A stretch of 64,000 nt of DNA from Pseudomonas helleri (GTDB taxonomy: Bacteria; Pseudomonadota; Gammaproteobacteria; Pseudomonadales; Pseudomonadaceae). The notes beneath the pieces are model-generated. The model saw only the letters and a list, made by a program, of their open reading frames with translations. It was not told the DNA's origin and did not search any database. Position numbers and translations under genes: made by a program. The stretch covers positions 1-64,000 of the forward strand of contig NZ_WIWC01000009.1 in assembly GCF_009600315.1 (NCBI RefSeq), read 5' to 3'. Positions within the stretch are counted from its first letter, which is position 1. The number at the start of each line of letters is the position of its first letter. Positions 26,427 to 35,568 of this stretch are shown here, piece after piece.

Positions 26427-27380
26427 CTAAAAAGCCACATGCCCTTTGAGTTCGGCGTCGAGCCTTTGGCTCATCACGCGGGCGTCGTGCCCCAGACAGC
26501 CAATAGAAGAGTCGCACAGCGCAGGTTGGGCGACATTCGCAGCCTCCCCTGCCAATAACGTTGGACAGTCCAAGGTCTGCCCAAGCTTCAGTAGACGTCG
26601 ATGGTGAGCCGTGCTCAACGCACGCTGGGCAAAAACAACAACGCCGGCAGGCTGGATTTTTTCACAGACCAGAGCCAGTTCATCCAACGGCTGCCCCATC
26701 GGTAACACGCGGATGACACGGTCCGCGCGGCTGAGCAGCAGACCTGTGACCAACAACTCCAGTTCACGGCACAAGTCAGGCAGCGCAACGACCACGACAC
26801 ACGTCGATGCAGAAGCCCCCTGCAACTGAAATTGGAGCCGATGCAGCACCCTTCCCCGCAAGAACCCATCCAGCAGCAGCCACTCACTGGTGCGGCCAAA
26901 CTCATCACGCGTTTTGGAGAGTTGATGCCATAGCGGCATGAGGATGTCTTGAAACACGACTTCAGGTGGGTAACTGGAAAAAATCTGCCCGTACAGACGC
27001 TCCAGTTGCGCCTCATTGAAGGCGCTGAGTGCTGCGCTGATCTGCAATTGCCATTCGCGGTATTCAGTTGACTGGACCCCCTCATGCTGCGAAATGGCTG
27101 GCGTGCCGCGAGCGAGCAGTTCACCCACTTTGCTGACGGAAACACCCCGTTCGATCCAGCCTTGTACGCGGCGGACCGTTTCAATATCGGTCAAGGAATA
27201 CAGCCTGTGCCCACTATTGGTGCGTTTTGGCTCGATAAAGCCATACCGCCGCTCCCAGGCACGCAATGTCACGGGGTTGATGCCGGTGAGACGAGACACT
27301 TCTCTGATCGGGTACAAACCGTTCGATTCAGTGGTATCAACGTTCACCGCTACGGACTCGATATCAATAATCACGGGCAT
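26427..27380 (-). CDS. MerR-family regulator, class II LitR type
   Basis: Regulator of 317 residues: MerR winged helix at about 20-90 (PIREVSRLTGINPVTLRAWE, RRYGFIEPKRTNSGHRLYS) joined to a cobalamin-binding-like domain as in CarH/LitR. The residues that hold adenosylcobalamin are missing: PDLCRELE replaces the lower-ligand His motif, and the W-x9-EHE pattern reads TRDEFGRTSEW. That is the mark of class II LitR repressors of Pseudomonas, which rely on a short LOV protein instead of B12. It is divergent from the ABM/fol genes, its likely targets. Confidence 0.85.
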   Translation of the reverse strand: MPVIIDIESVAVNVDTTESNGLYPIREVSRLTGINPVTLRAWERRYGFIEPKRTNSGHRLYSLTDIETVRRVQGWIERGVSVSKVGELLARGTPAISQHEGVQSTEYREWQLQISAALSAFNEAQLERLYGQIFSSYPPEVVFQDILMPLWHQLSKTRDEFGRTSEWLLLDGFLRGRVLHRLQFQLQGASASTCVVVVALPDLCRELELLVTGLLLSRADRVIRVLPMGQPLDELALVCEKIQPAGVVVFAQRALSTAHHRRLLKLGQTLDCPTLLAGEAANVAQPALCDSSIGCLGHDARVMSQRLDAELKGHVAF

Positions 27381-27507
27381 GGGAGGGCACGTACCTATAA
27401 GGGGATGGGGGCATTCTACGCGTTGTGAGATTAGCGCGCGCCCTGCTCAACATCCATCCACCTCGTCGGATGACCATCCCAGGAACAATCCTTGCTTGTT
27501 TATTGCC

Positions 27508-27534
27508 ACACAGCCCATCACCCCGGAGCTGTGT
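27508..27534. promoter_or_regulatory. Inverted repeat, possible LitR operator
   Basis: ACACAGC and GCTGTGT are separated by 13 bp in the gap between the MerR gene and the ABM gene. It is the only clear dyad found there. Assignment to LitR rests on position alone. Confidence 0.3.
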
Positions 27535-27581
27535 TTAATGCCTGGCCTACCCGGACAGCATCCGCCTCATGGAGATACACA

Positions 27582-28151
27582 ATGTCTACCTCCCCTGTCA
27601 CCTTGCTCGTTGCGCGCCGTGTCACCAAAGGCCGCTATCAGGAACTGATCGCCTGGCTGCACGAGGGCGAACAATTGGCCACGGATTTTCCCGGCTATCT
27701 GGGTTCCGGTGTCTTGGCCCCGCCTCCCGGCGACGATGAATTTCAGATTATTTTTCGCTTTGCCGATGAAACCACCCTGCTCAGCTGGGAGCATTCCGTC
27801 TCGCGCAAGGCCTGGTTACTGCGCGGCAGTGATTTGTTTGCTCACCCTTCAGAGCACCGTGTCAGCGGTATTGACGGTTGGTTTGGCGCTGCCGGGCAAC
27901 GTCCACCCCGCTGGAAACAAGCCGTCGCCATCTGGCTGGCCTTTTTCCCGGTCTCGCTCTTATTCAACTTTATTCTGAGCCCGTTACTGAACGACTTGAG
28001 CTTATTGCCACGGGTATTGGTCAGCACGCTAGCCCTGACACCTTTGATGGTTTATCTGTTTATTCCACTTTCTACCCATATGCTCTCCGGCTGGCTGCAC
28101 AGCGCTCCCGGGAAAACTGTGCGAAATACCTTAGTGAGCCATCGTCACTAA
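27582..28151 (+). CDS. ABM-domain protein with C-terminal membrane segments
   Basis: Protein of 189 residues. The first 95 residues resemble an antibiotic-biosynthesis-monooxygenase-type ferredoxin-like domain (VTLLVARRVTKGRYQELIAW, FQIIFRFADETTLLSWE). Residues 115-165 hold two hydrophobic helices. The start at 27582 follows GGAGA. Proteins of this build occur in light-induced gene sets of Pseudomonas; the reaction, if any, is unknown. It is the first gene divergent from the LitR-type regulator and precedes folM by 88 bp. Confidence 0.7.
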   Translation: MSTSPVTLLVARRVTKGRYQELIAWLHEGEQLATDFPGYLGSGVLAPPPGDDEFQIIFRFADETTLLSWEHSVSRKAWLLRGSDLFAHPSEHRVSGIDGWFGAAGQRPPRWKQAVAIWLAFFPVSLLFNFILSPLLNDLSLLPRVLVSTLALTPLMVYLFIPLSTHMLSGWLHSAPGKTVRNTLVSHRH

Positions 28152-28239
28152 ACTCGGACTTGGCCGTGAGGTCGCGGACGCTGGTATAGTTTTGCCATTG
28201 CGCCGCGACTGTTAGCGCCTTACCAGCACCGAGTCCGTC

Positions 28240-28950
28240 ATGCCCTCTTCATCTGCCCCTATTCTGATCACAGGTGCAGGCCAACGCGTTGGTCTGCAGT
28301 GTGCCCAACAACTGTTGGCTGACGGCTATCCGGTCATTTTCAGCTATCGCAGTGAAAAACCCGGTGTTCAGGCACTGCGCGAACAGGGCGCCATCGGACT
28401 GTTTGCGGACTTTTCCAGCGAAAACGGCATTCTCGATTTTATTCAACAGCTCAAAACCCACACCGACTGCCTGCGTGCGATTGTCCACAATGCTTCAGCA
28501 TGGCTAGCTGAAACCGCTGACACCCAAGCCTGTGCTTTCACGCAAATGTTCAGCGTGCATATGCTCGCCCCCTACTTGATCAACCTGCATTGCAGCGAGT
28601 TGCTGATGCGTTCGACACCCGCGGATATCATCCATATCAGCGACGATGTCACGCGCAAGGGCAGCCGCAAACACATTGCTTACTGCGCCACGAAGGCTGG
28701 TCTGGACAGCCTGACCCTGTCATTCGCAGCTAAACTGGCGCCACATATTAAAGTCAACGGCATCGCCCCGGCCTTGCTGATGTTCAACCCCGACGACGAC
28801 GCGGCGTATCGCGCCACAGCCTTGGCCAAGTCTGCACTGGGCATCGAGCCGGGCGCCGAGGTGATTTACCAAAGCCTGCGCTACCTGCTGGACAACCCGT
28901 ATGTGACCGGTACCACCCTGACCGTCAACGGCGGACGCCACCTTAAGTAA
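28240..28950 (+). CDS. folM: Dihydromonapterin reductase FolM
   Basis: Short-chain dehydrogenase of 236 residues that makes tetrahydromonapterin with NADPH and can reduce dihydrofolate. The TGAGQRVG nucleotide motif is at the N-terminus and the [11 protein letters not shown] catalytic Tyr/Lys pair at about 148-152; the C-terminus [14 protein letters not shown] is typical. Followed by folE and folX, which make its substrate from GTP. Confidence 0.9.
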   Translation: MPSSSAPILITGAGQRVGLQCAQQLLADGYPVIFSYRSEKPGVQALREQGAIGLFADFSSENGILDFIQQLKTHTDCLRAIVHNASAWLAETADTQACAFTQMFSVHMLAPYLINLHCSELLMRSTPADIIHISDDVTRKGSRKHIAYCATKAGLDSLTLSFAAKLAPHIKVNGIAPALLMFNPDDDAAYRATALAKSALGIEPGAEVIYQSLRYLLDNPYVTGTTLTVNGGRHLK

Positions 28951-28973
28951 GTCGTCCGCGAGGAAACCCTTTC

Positions 28974-29534
28974 ATGAGCACTACACTGCCTGAACATTAC
29001 CGCGAGATTCTTCTGGGACTTGGCGAAGACCCCGACCGCGAAGGCTTGCTCGACACCCCCAAGCGTGCCGCCAAAGCCATGCAATACCTGTGTCACGGCT
29101 ATGAGCAAAGTGTGGAAGAGATCGTCAACGGCGCACTCTTTGCCTCTGACAGTGACGAAATGGTGATCGTGGCCAATATCGAGCTGTATTCGCTGTGCGA
29201 GCACCATCTGTTGCCATTTATCGGCAAGGCCCATGTGGCTTATATACCGACCGGCAAAGTACTGGGCCTGTCAAAAGTGGCTCGCATCGTCGACATGTTT
29301 GCCCGCCGCCTGCAAATTCAGGAGAACCTCACCCGTGAAATCGCCGATGCGATTCAGGGCATTACCCAGGCTGCCGGGGTTGCTGTGGTGATTGAAGCCC
29401 AGCACATGTGCATGATGATGCGCGGCGTAGAAAAACAGAATTCGACCATGAACACCTCGGTCATGCTGGGCGCGTTCCGCGAGCCGAGCACCCGCATGGA
29501 GTTTCTGCAATTGATTGGACGGAGCAAGTCGTAA
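28974..29534 (+). CDS. folE: GTP cyclohydrolase I, FolE
   Basis: First enzyme of pterin synthesis, GTP to dihydroneopterin triphosphate. It has 186 residues with the zinc-site motif [20 protein letters not shown] and the [14 protein letters not shown] segment. AGGAAA precedes the ATG. The position next to folX and folM, and behind a light-regulator gene, suggests a dedicated rather than housekeeping copy. Its stop overlaps the folX start by one base. Confidence 0.95.
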   Translation: MSTTLPEHYREILLGLGEDPDREGLLDTPKRAAKAMQYLCHGYEQSVEEIVNGALFASDSDEMVIVANIELYSLCEHHLLPFIGKAHVAYIPTGKVLGLSKVARIVDMFARRLQIQENLTREIADAIQGITQAAGVAVVIEAQHMCMMMRGVEKQNSTMNTSVMLGAFREPSTRMEFLQLIGRSKS

Positions 29535-29920
29535 TGCCACAGCTTGAGCCAGGAATGGCCCGCATCCGCGTCAAGGACCTGTGCCTTCGCACCTATATCG
29601 GGATTAATGAAGACGAAATCCTCAACAAGCAGGATGTGCTGATCAACCTGACCATCCTCTATGCCGCCCAAGAGGCCGTGCGCGATAACGACATCGACCA
29701 CGCCTTGAACTACCGCACGATTACCAAAGCGGTCATTCAGCATGTCGAGGAAAACCGTTTTGCCTTGCTGGAACGCCTGACCCAGGAACTGCTGGATTTG
29801 GTGATGACCAACACGGCTGTGCTGTATGCCGAAGTCGAAGTCGACAAACCGCATGCCCTGCGCTTTGCCGAATCGGTGTCGATTACGCTGGCGGCCAGCC
29901 GCCAGGCTGCAACTCTCTAA
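29534..29920 (+). CDS. folX: Dihydroneopterin triphosphate 2'-epimerase FolX
   Basis: FolB-like protein of 128 residues that epimerises dihydroneopterin triphosphate to the monapterin form. Motifs: [20 protein letters not shown], then [12 protein letters not shown] and LTQELLDLV. The TAATG overlap with folE and a GGAG site shared with the folE end imply coupling. FolE, FolX and FolM together form the tetrahydromonapterin route known in Pseudomonas, where it supplies phenylalanine hydroxylase. Confidence 0.93.
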   Translation: MPQLEPGMARIRVKDLCLRTYIGINEDEILNKQDVLINLTILYAAQEAVRDNDIDHALNYRTITKAVIQHVEENRFALLERLTQELLDLVMTNTAVLYAEVEVDKPHALRFAESVSITLAASRQAATL

Positions 29921-29935
29921 ACATCGGTGAACACC

Positions 29936-30232
29936 ATGACGCCTCAAGAACAACTGGAACTCGAAGCCGCCGCCTTTCGTCGCCTCGTCGCGCATCTGGA
30001 CAGCCGTAAAGACGTGCAAAACATCGACTTGATGAACCTCGCCGGGTTTTGCCGCAATTGCCTGTCCAAGTGGTACAAAGCCGAAGCCGACGAGCGTCAC
30101 ATTGAGCTGAGCCTCGATGACGCCCGTGAAGCGGTGTACGGCATGCCGTACGCCGAATGGAAATCCCTCTACCAGAAAGAGGCCAGCGCCGAACAAGCAC
30201 AAGCGTTTGCCCAAGGAAAAAAGCATGACTGA
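29936..30232 (+). CDS. DUF1244 protein
   Basis: Small soluble protein of 98 residues (from ATG 29936; a GTG at 29927 is possible) with the conserved FRRLVAHL, DLMNLAGFCRNCLSKWY and YGMPYAEWK of DUF1244, which is widespread in proteobacteria and without known function. It overlaps the next gene by 8 bp and follows folX closely, so it belongs to the same operon. Confidence 0.85.
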   Translation: MTPQEQLELEAAAFRRLVAHLDSRKDVQNIDLMNLAGFCRNCLSKWYKAEADERHIELSLDDAREAVYGMPYAEWKSLYQKEASAEQAQAFAQGKKHD

Positions 30233-30566
30233 TTTCAATACCCTGCGCGCCAGCCTTATCAGCGGCGAGCACCTGTTCGCAGACACTCTGGCCTTTATTG
30301 CGGCGAACTATGATTACCAGCCACAAGCGTTCACCAACGGTGGTGTTGAAAACGCAGCCGGGCAAAATGAAGGCTCGTGCAAAACATTAGGTATGGCATT
30401 GCTCGAAGGCTTGAGTGATCAAGAGGCCCTGCTGGCTTTTGGCGAGTACTACCGCTCAGTGCTGGCGACCCCCGAAGGCACGGATCACAGCAATATTCGC
30501 GCCCTGATTGCTCACGGCCTGGCCGGGGTAAAATTCGACGCCCAGCCGTTGACGCGTAAAGCCTGA
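30225..30566 (+). CDS. HopJ-family protein
   Basis: Protein of 113 residues with FTNGGVENAAGQNEGSCKTL and EGLSDQEALLAFGEYYRSV, the HopJ family signature. Despite the type III effector name, family members are found in many bacteria without such secretion systems and are probably housekeeping. Last gene of the fol block; a REP palindrome and a terminator follow. Confidence 0.88.
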   Translation: MTDFNTLRASLISGEHLFADTLAFIAANYDYQPQAFTNGGVENAAGQNEGSCKTLGMALLEGLSDQEALLAFGEYYRSVLATPEGTDHSNIRALIAHGLAGVKFDAQPLTRKA

Positions 30567-30576
30567 GTCTATGCCC

Positions 30577-30763
30577 TCGTAGCAGCTGTCGAGCTCTGCG
30601 AGGCTGCGATCGGCGGCGAAGCCGTCGCAAAACCATTCAAGTCAGTACATCAGGCACGACAAAATGCCCGCCTGTGTCGTAATAGATACGTCGCGTACAT
30701 AGCGTTTGCGACGATTGCATCGTCGAACGCAGCCTCGCATTACTCGTCAGCTGCTACGAAACC
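30577..30763. repeat. REP-like imperfect palindrome
   Basis: CGTAGCAGCTG at the left and CAGCTGCTACG at the right are inverted, with internal GCGAGGCTGCG and CGCAGCCTCGC also inverted. Related in sequence to the REP elements at 11887 and 17555. Confidence 0.7.
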
Positions 30764-30779
30764 TCAGATTGCCAAGCAT

Positions 30780-30810
30780 AAAAAAACCGGCCGAAGCCGG
30801 TTTTTTTTTG
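30780..30810. terminator. Bidirectional Rho-independent terminator
   Basis: AAACCGGC-CGAA-GCCGGTTT with A-run on the left and nine T on the right, between the convergent HopJ-family and trxB genes. Confidence 0.9.
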
Positions 30811-30819
30811 GACTAATGC

Positions 30820-31788
<969 letters not shown>

Positions 31789-31847
31789 TCACTCCTATGA
31801 CCGCCCGTATCGACACCGGGTCGGAACGCCGCGTAGGCGGCGGGAAT

Positions 31848-31894
31848 AAAAAAAAACCGCATATCTGCTCAGGCTGTGCCTGAAATCCGCAGAT
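31848..31894 (-). terminator. Terminator overlapping the end of a small ORF
   Basis: On the minus strand, ATCTGC and GCAGAT enclose TCAGGC-ACA-GCCTGA, followed by GCGG and nine T. It ends a short transcript upstream of trxB and overlaps the last codons of the 31-residue ORF. Confidence 0.6.
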
Positions 31895-31964
31895 CCTGGA
31901 AAAGTAGGTGCAGCGTATAGAGGCCGCAGAGAGTAAGGAAATACGCAATAACAATCCAGCTCAT
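31869..31964 (-). CDS. Possible 31-residue membrane peptide
   Basis: An ATG-to-TGA frame encodes a peptide with one hydrophobic span (WIVIAYFLTLCGLYTLHLLF) and a short polar tail. A terminator-like hairpin with U-tract starts at its end, as expected of a discrete small gene. The ribosome site is poor (GAGACC). It lies on the same strand as trxB, 84 bp upstream of it. I do not recognise a family; it might be chance. Confidence 0.4.
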   Translation of the reverse strand: MSWIVIAYFLTLCGLYTLHLLFQDLRISGTA

Positions 31965-32095
31965 AGCAGGTCTCTATGCAGGCAACGTGATGTTTAAGCG
32001 TCTTTGTTACAGTAATTGTCGATCCGGACTCAAGGCTTTCGTCCTACAGATAAAGCCGTTAAGGTCGCCCCGTTTACCACTGCTCGGAGCACACT

Positions 32096-32854
32096 ATGCC
32101 CGCCCCCGTTCTTTCTGGCCCGCAGTACCTGCGTGAAGGGTTGACGTTAGTCCTCAGCCCCGGACTTCGCCTGTTCGTACTCCTGCCATTGCTGATTAAT
32201 CTGGTGCTGTTCGTCGGGCTGATCTACTTCGCCGGCCATCAGTTCAGCCTGTGGGTCGACACTCTGATGCCAACGCTGCCCAGCTGGCTGAGTTTTCTCA
32301 ACTACGTGCTATGGCCCTTGTTTGTAGTGCTGGTCGCCTTGATGGTGTTTTTCACTTTCACCATGCTGGCTAATATCATTGCGGCCCCTTTTAACGGCTT
32401 CCTCTCGGAAAAAGTCGAAGCGGTGGTGCGCGGCGCCGACAATGCCCCCCCTTTTAGCTGGGGCGAGCTGGTGGCGATGGTGCCGCGTACGCTGGCACGT
32501 GAAATGCGCAAACTGGGCTACTTTCTACCCCGGGCCATTGCCTTGCTGATCCTGTCATTTATCCCGGTGCTCAACCTGATTGCAGCTCCACTGTGGCTGA
32601 TTTTCGGGATCTGGATGATGGCCATTCAGTACATCGACTACCCGGCGGACAACCACAAGCTGGGCTGGAACGAAATGCTCGCCTGGTTGCGCGAAAAGCG
32701 CTGGCAGAGCATGAGCTTCGGCGGCGTGGTATACCTGGCGCTGCTCATTCCGGTGGTCAATATCCTGATGATGCCTGCCGCCGTGGCGGGCGCCACATTG
32801 TTCTGGGTTCGAGAGCGCGGTGAAGAGGCGCTGGCCGCCTCAAGCCGTGGCTGA
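32096..32854 (+). CDS. cysZ: Sulfate transport protein CysZ
   Basis: Inner-membrane protein of 252 residues of the CysZ/EI24 family, sulfate uptake for cysteine synthesis. Hydrophobic segments at about 22-50, 70-95, 145-185 and 205-235; motifs [16 protein letters not shown] and [20 protein letters not shown] are typical. It starts 310 bp from trxB in the other direction and is followed after about 65 bp by a glycosyltransferase gene. Confidence 0.88.
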   Translation: MPAPVLSGPQYLREGLTLVLSPGLRLFVLLPLLINLVLFVGLIYFAGHQFSLWVDTLMPTLPSWLSFLNYVLWPLFVVLVALMVFFTFTMLANIIAAPFNGFLSEKVEAVVRGADNAPPFSWGELVAMVPRTLAREMRKLGYFLPRAIALLILSFIPVLNLIAAPLWLIFGIWMMAIQYIDYPADNHKLGWNEMLAWLREKRWQSMSFGGVVYLALLIPVVNILMMPAAVAGATLFWVRERGEEALAASSRG

Positions 32855-32918
32855 CGGGTTCATCAATCCATCATGTCGGTGAAACAGCTTCGTCATGGCT
32901 CCAGCCGATACTGGGACC

Positions 32919-34100
32919 ATGACAACAGCCCTGCACATAACCCTGATCAGCGACACCTTCGCCCCCGAAAACAATGGCGTGGCCAATACCCTTGGCCATT
33001 TATTCGAAGGTTTGCGCGCACGCAAGCATTTCGTCGAACTGGTGCGCCCACGTCAATCGGACGATGGCAGCCAGCGCAGCACCCCAGAACTGATGTTATG
33101 CCGAGGCTGGCCTTTACCGGGTTATCCGGGTCTGCAATGGGGCATGGCCTCAACACAACGCCTGAGCAGGCGCTGGCAGCAACAGCGCCCGGATGTGGTG
33201 TACATCGCTACCGAAGGGCCGTTGGGGTTATGCGCCCTGCGTGTCGCACGACGTTTGGGCATTGCTGTGGTCAGCGGTTTCCATACCAACTTTCAGCAGT
33301 ACGTGAACCAACACGGTCTCGGGCTCTTTTCTCGTGCGCTGACGCATTATTTACGCTGGTTCCATAACCGCTCGCTCATGACGCTGGTGCCCAGCGCCAG
33401 CCAGCGCGTAGAGCTTGCACGACGTCACTTTGAGCGCCTGGAACTGCTCTCGCGCGGGGTCGACAGCCAACTGTTCAATCCCTGTCGACGGCAAACAGCC
33501 TTGCGTCAAAGCTGGGGCCTGCGAGAACACGACATTGCATTGCTCTATGTGGGACGTTTGGCCCCGGAAAAAAATCTGGGGGCCCTCAGGCGAGGTCTTG
33601 ATGCGCTTGAAGCCCGCTATCCCTCCCGACGTTTCAAGTTGATTGTGGTCGGTGAAGGATCGAAACGCGTCACGCTGGAGGCCTCTCTGCCCGAAGCACT
33701 ATTTTGCGGGGCACAGAGCGGCGATGCGTTGGCCAATCATTACGCCAGCGCCGATGTGTTTTTATTTCCAGGCCTGTTCGAGACGTTTGGCAATGCCGTG
33801 CTTGAAGCGCAAGCCTCTGGTTTGGGCGTGGTGGCCTATGACGAAGCCGCAGCCGGGCAGCATATCCGCCATGGCTACAGCGGGGTGTTGGCCATGCCGG
33901 GGGATGAAGACGCCTGGATCGAGGCCGCCTGCTGGTTGCTGGAAGCCCCGGAGACTTTGCGCACCATACGACTCAATGCCCGCAGACACGCCAGTCGTCA
34001 GAACTGGGCACAGAGCATTGAGCAATTTGAATCTCAATTACGGCGAGTCTGTCATCGTGAAGGCGATGCTGAGGAAATACCGGCTCAGATAGGGCCTTAA
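32919..34100 (+). CDS. GT4-family glycosyltransferase
   Basis: Protein of 393 residues with the GT-B fold: N-terminal acceptor domain (ISDTFAPENNGVANTLGHL) and C-terminal donor domain (LLYVGRLAPEKN, LFPGLFETFGNAVLEAQASG with the EX7E-type Glu). The ATG at 32919 agrees with homologues starting MT..LHITL; an ATG at 32895 is possible. Acceptor unknown; relatives act on lipid or glycolipid heads. Its TAA overlaps the convergent peroxidase stop. Confidence 0.82.
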   Translation: MTTALHITLISDTFAPENNGVANTLGHLFEGLRARKHFVELVRPRQSDDGSQRSTPELMLCRGWPLPGYPGLQWGMASTQRLSRRWQQQRPDVVYIATEGPLGLCALRVARRLGIAVVSGFHTNFQQYVNQHGLGLFSRALTHYLRWFHNRSLMTLVPSASQRVELARRHFERLELLSRGVDSQLFNPCRRQTALRQSWGLREHDIALLYVGRLAPEKNLGALRRGLDALEARYPSRRFKLIVVGEGSKRVTLEASLPEALFCGAQSGDALANHYASADVFLFPGLFETFGNAVLEAQASGLGVVAYDEAAAGQHIRHGYSGVLAMPGDEDAWIEAACWLLEAPETLRTIRLNARRHASRQNWAQSIEQFESQLRRVCHREGDAEEIPAQIGP

Positions 34101-34579
34101 GCCAGCGCTTTTTCAATGGCTTGAATAACCGATGGGTCATCCGGCGCCGTACGGGGTGAAAAGCGCGCCAGCACCCGGCCGTCCTTGCCCATCAAAAACT
34201 TCTCGAAATTCCAGGTGATGTCGCCCGGGAACTCGGCACCTTCACCCGCCAGCAAACGGTACAGCTGATGACGATCAGGCCCGTTGACCTCCAGTTTGCG
34301 GCTCAAAGGGAAAGTCACCCCGTAGTTGAGGCTGCAAAAATCCTGAATATCCTGTTCGGTTCCTGGCTCCTGGCCTGCGAACTGATTGCAGGGCACGCCC
34401 AGAACACTAAAACCCTTGTCCTTGAATTGCTGGTAGAGGTTTTCCAGTGCGGCGTACTGAGGGGTCAAGCCACACTTGGAGGCGACGTTCACCACCAGTA
34501 CCACCTTGCCCTTAAAGGTATCCAGAGGCAGAGACTTGCCATCCAGCGCGTCCAAGGTAAGTTCGTGAAAAGCACTCAT
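34097..34579 (-). CDS. Glutathione peroxidase
   Basis: Thiol peroxidase of 160 residues, BtuE/GPx-like. The catalytic triad/tetrad is visible as NVASKCGLTPQY (Cys), GVPCNQFAGQEPG (Gln) and ITWNFEKFL (Trp, Asn). The start at 34579 (MSAFHELTLD) has weak ribosome-site similarity but gives the family length. In such bacterial enzymes thioredoxin is often the reductant, and trxB is nearby. Confidence 0.92.
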   Translation of the reverse strand: MSAFHELTLDALDGKSLPLDTFKGKVVLVVNVASKCGLTPQYAALENLYQQFKDKGFSVLGVPCNQFAGQEPGTEQDIQDFCSLNYGVTFPLSRKLEVNGPDRHQLYRLLAGEGAEFPGDITWNFEKFLMGKDGRVLARFSPRTAPDDPSVIQAIEKALA

Positions 34580-34653
34580 GACCGACTCCGCAATTCGCAT
34601 TCCAACATTCAAGCAATCGCACGATACGCCGACTGCGGTAATGACCAAAAATG

Positions 34654-34679
34654 AAAAAGGCGCCCGTAGGCGCCTTTTT
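34654..34679. terminator. Rho-independent terminator
   Basis: AAAAAGGCGCC-CGTA-GGCGCCTTTTT, symmetric, so it can act both ways. It lies downstream of slyD (minus strand). Confidence 0.85.
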
Positions 34680-34713
34680 CTGGCTAGCTCGAAAATGAGC
34701 GTAGCAGCACTTA

Positions 34714-35199
34714 TCAGTGCTGGTGACCGCCTTCACCGTGAACGTGGCCGTGGGCCTGTTCTTCTTCGCTGGCGTCACGTATAGCAACAACCTTGACTTT
34801 GAAGTTCAGACGCTGGCCTGCCAACGGGTGGTTGCCGTCTACAGTGACGTCGTCGCCGTCCAGATCACGGATGGTCACGATTTGCATTTGGCCGTCTGGC
34901 GCAGAAGCGTGGAACTGCATGCCCACTTCCAGTTGGTCAACGCCTTCGAACATGCTTTTGTTCAAAGTGCTGACCAGTTCAGCCGAGTATTCGCCGTAAG
35001 CGTCTTCCGGTTCAACGGTCACGTCCAGCTCATCGCCAACAGCCTTGCCTTCCAGTGCCTTTTCCAGACCTGGAATGATGTTACCTGCGCCTTGCAGGTA
35101 AACCAGTGGAGCACCGCCAGCAGAGCTGTCGATGACATCACCGGCGTCGTTGGTCAGGGTATATTCGATGGAGACTGCCTTGTTGGTGGCGATCGTCAT
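34714..35199 (-). CDS. slyD: FKBP-type peptidyl-prolyl isomerase SlyD
   Basis: Prolyl isomerase and chaperone of 161 residues with FKBP core (YTLTNDAGDVIDSSAGGAPL, YLQGAGNIIPGLEKAL), inserted-flap domain, and a His-rich metal-binding tail HGHVHGEGGHQH linked to nickel handling. The start at 35199 (MTIATNKAVS) is the family start. Confidence 0.93.
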   Translation of the reverse strand: MTIATNKAVSIEYTLTNDAGDVIDSSAGGAPLVYLQGAGNIIPGLEKALEGKAVGDELDVTVEPEDAYGEYSAELVSTLNKSMFEGVDQLEVGMQFHASAPDGQMQIVTIRDLDGDDVTVDGNHPLAGQRLNFKVKVVAIRDASEEEQAHGHVHGEGGHQH

Positions 35200-35302
35200 G
35201 GGGCGAGACCTTTTGCAAAATAATAAAGAGTGCGCAAGTCTAACCAAGCAAACGCCCGAAAGCGAACACAACCAAGACCAACGGATAATTTTGAAAACAT
35301 CA

Positions 35303-35506
35303 ATGATCATTGGCTGGCGTCAGGACGAGGAGCAACATTGGGTTGCCATCCTTTCTTGCGGCCACACTCAGCATCATCGACACCAACCACCGTGGCAATC
35401 ACGCCCTTGGGTACTTGACCCCGAACTACGACGTAAAAAAATAGGCCAGCCCTTTGACTGTGGCTGGTGTGCTCAAGCGGCAGATAGCGCTAATCTGCAC
35501 CATTGA
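35303..35506 (+). CDS. DUF3565 protein
   Basis: Small protein of 67 residues with GWRQDEEQHWVAILSCGHTQ, HHRHQPPWQSRPWV and a final FDCGWCAQ. Conserved Cys and His suggest a zinc-binding site. Function unknown. Divergent from slyD and 62 bp before pta. Confidence 0.82.
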   Translation: MIIGWRQDEEQHWVAILSCGHTQHHRHQPPWQSRPWVLDPELRRKKIGQPFDCGWCAQAADSANLHH

Positions 35507-35568
35507 CTCAGACACACGCCCTCCGTTTTAAAGGGATTGCCTGAGTACTGCCACGTCAGGAAGCTAGC

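Noticed and set aside
30225..30566. HopJ gene as evidence for type III secretion
   Set aside because: No other type III genes in the window, and the family occurs widely in bacteria without such systems.
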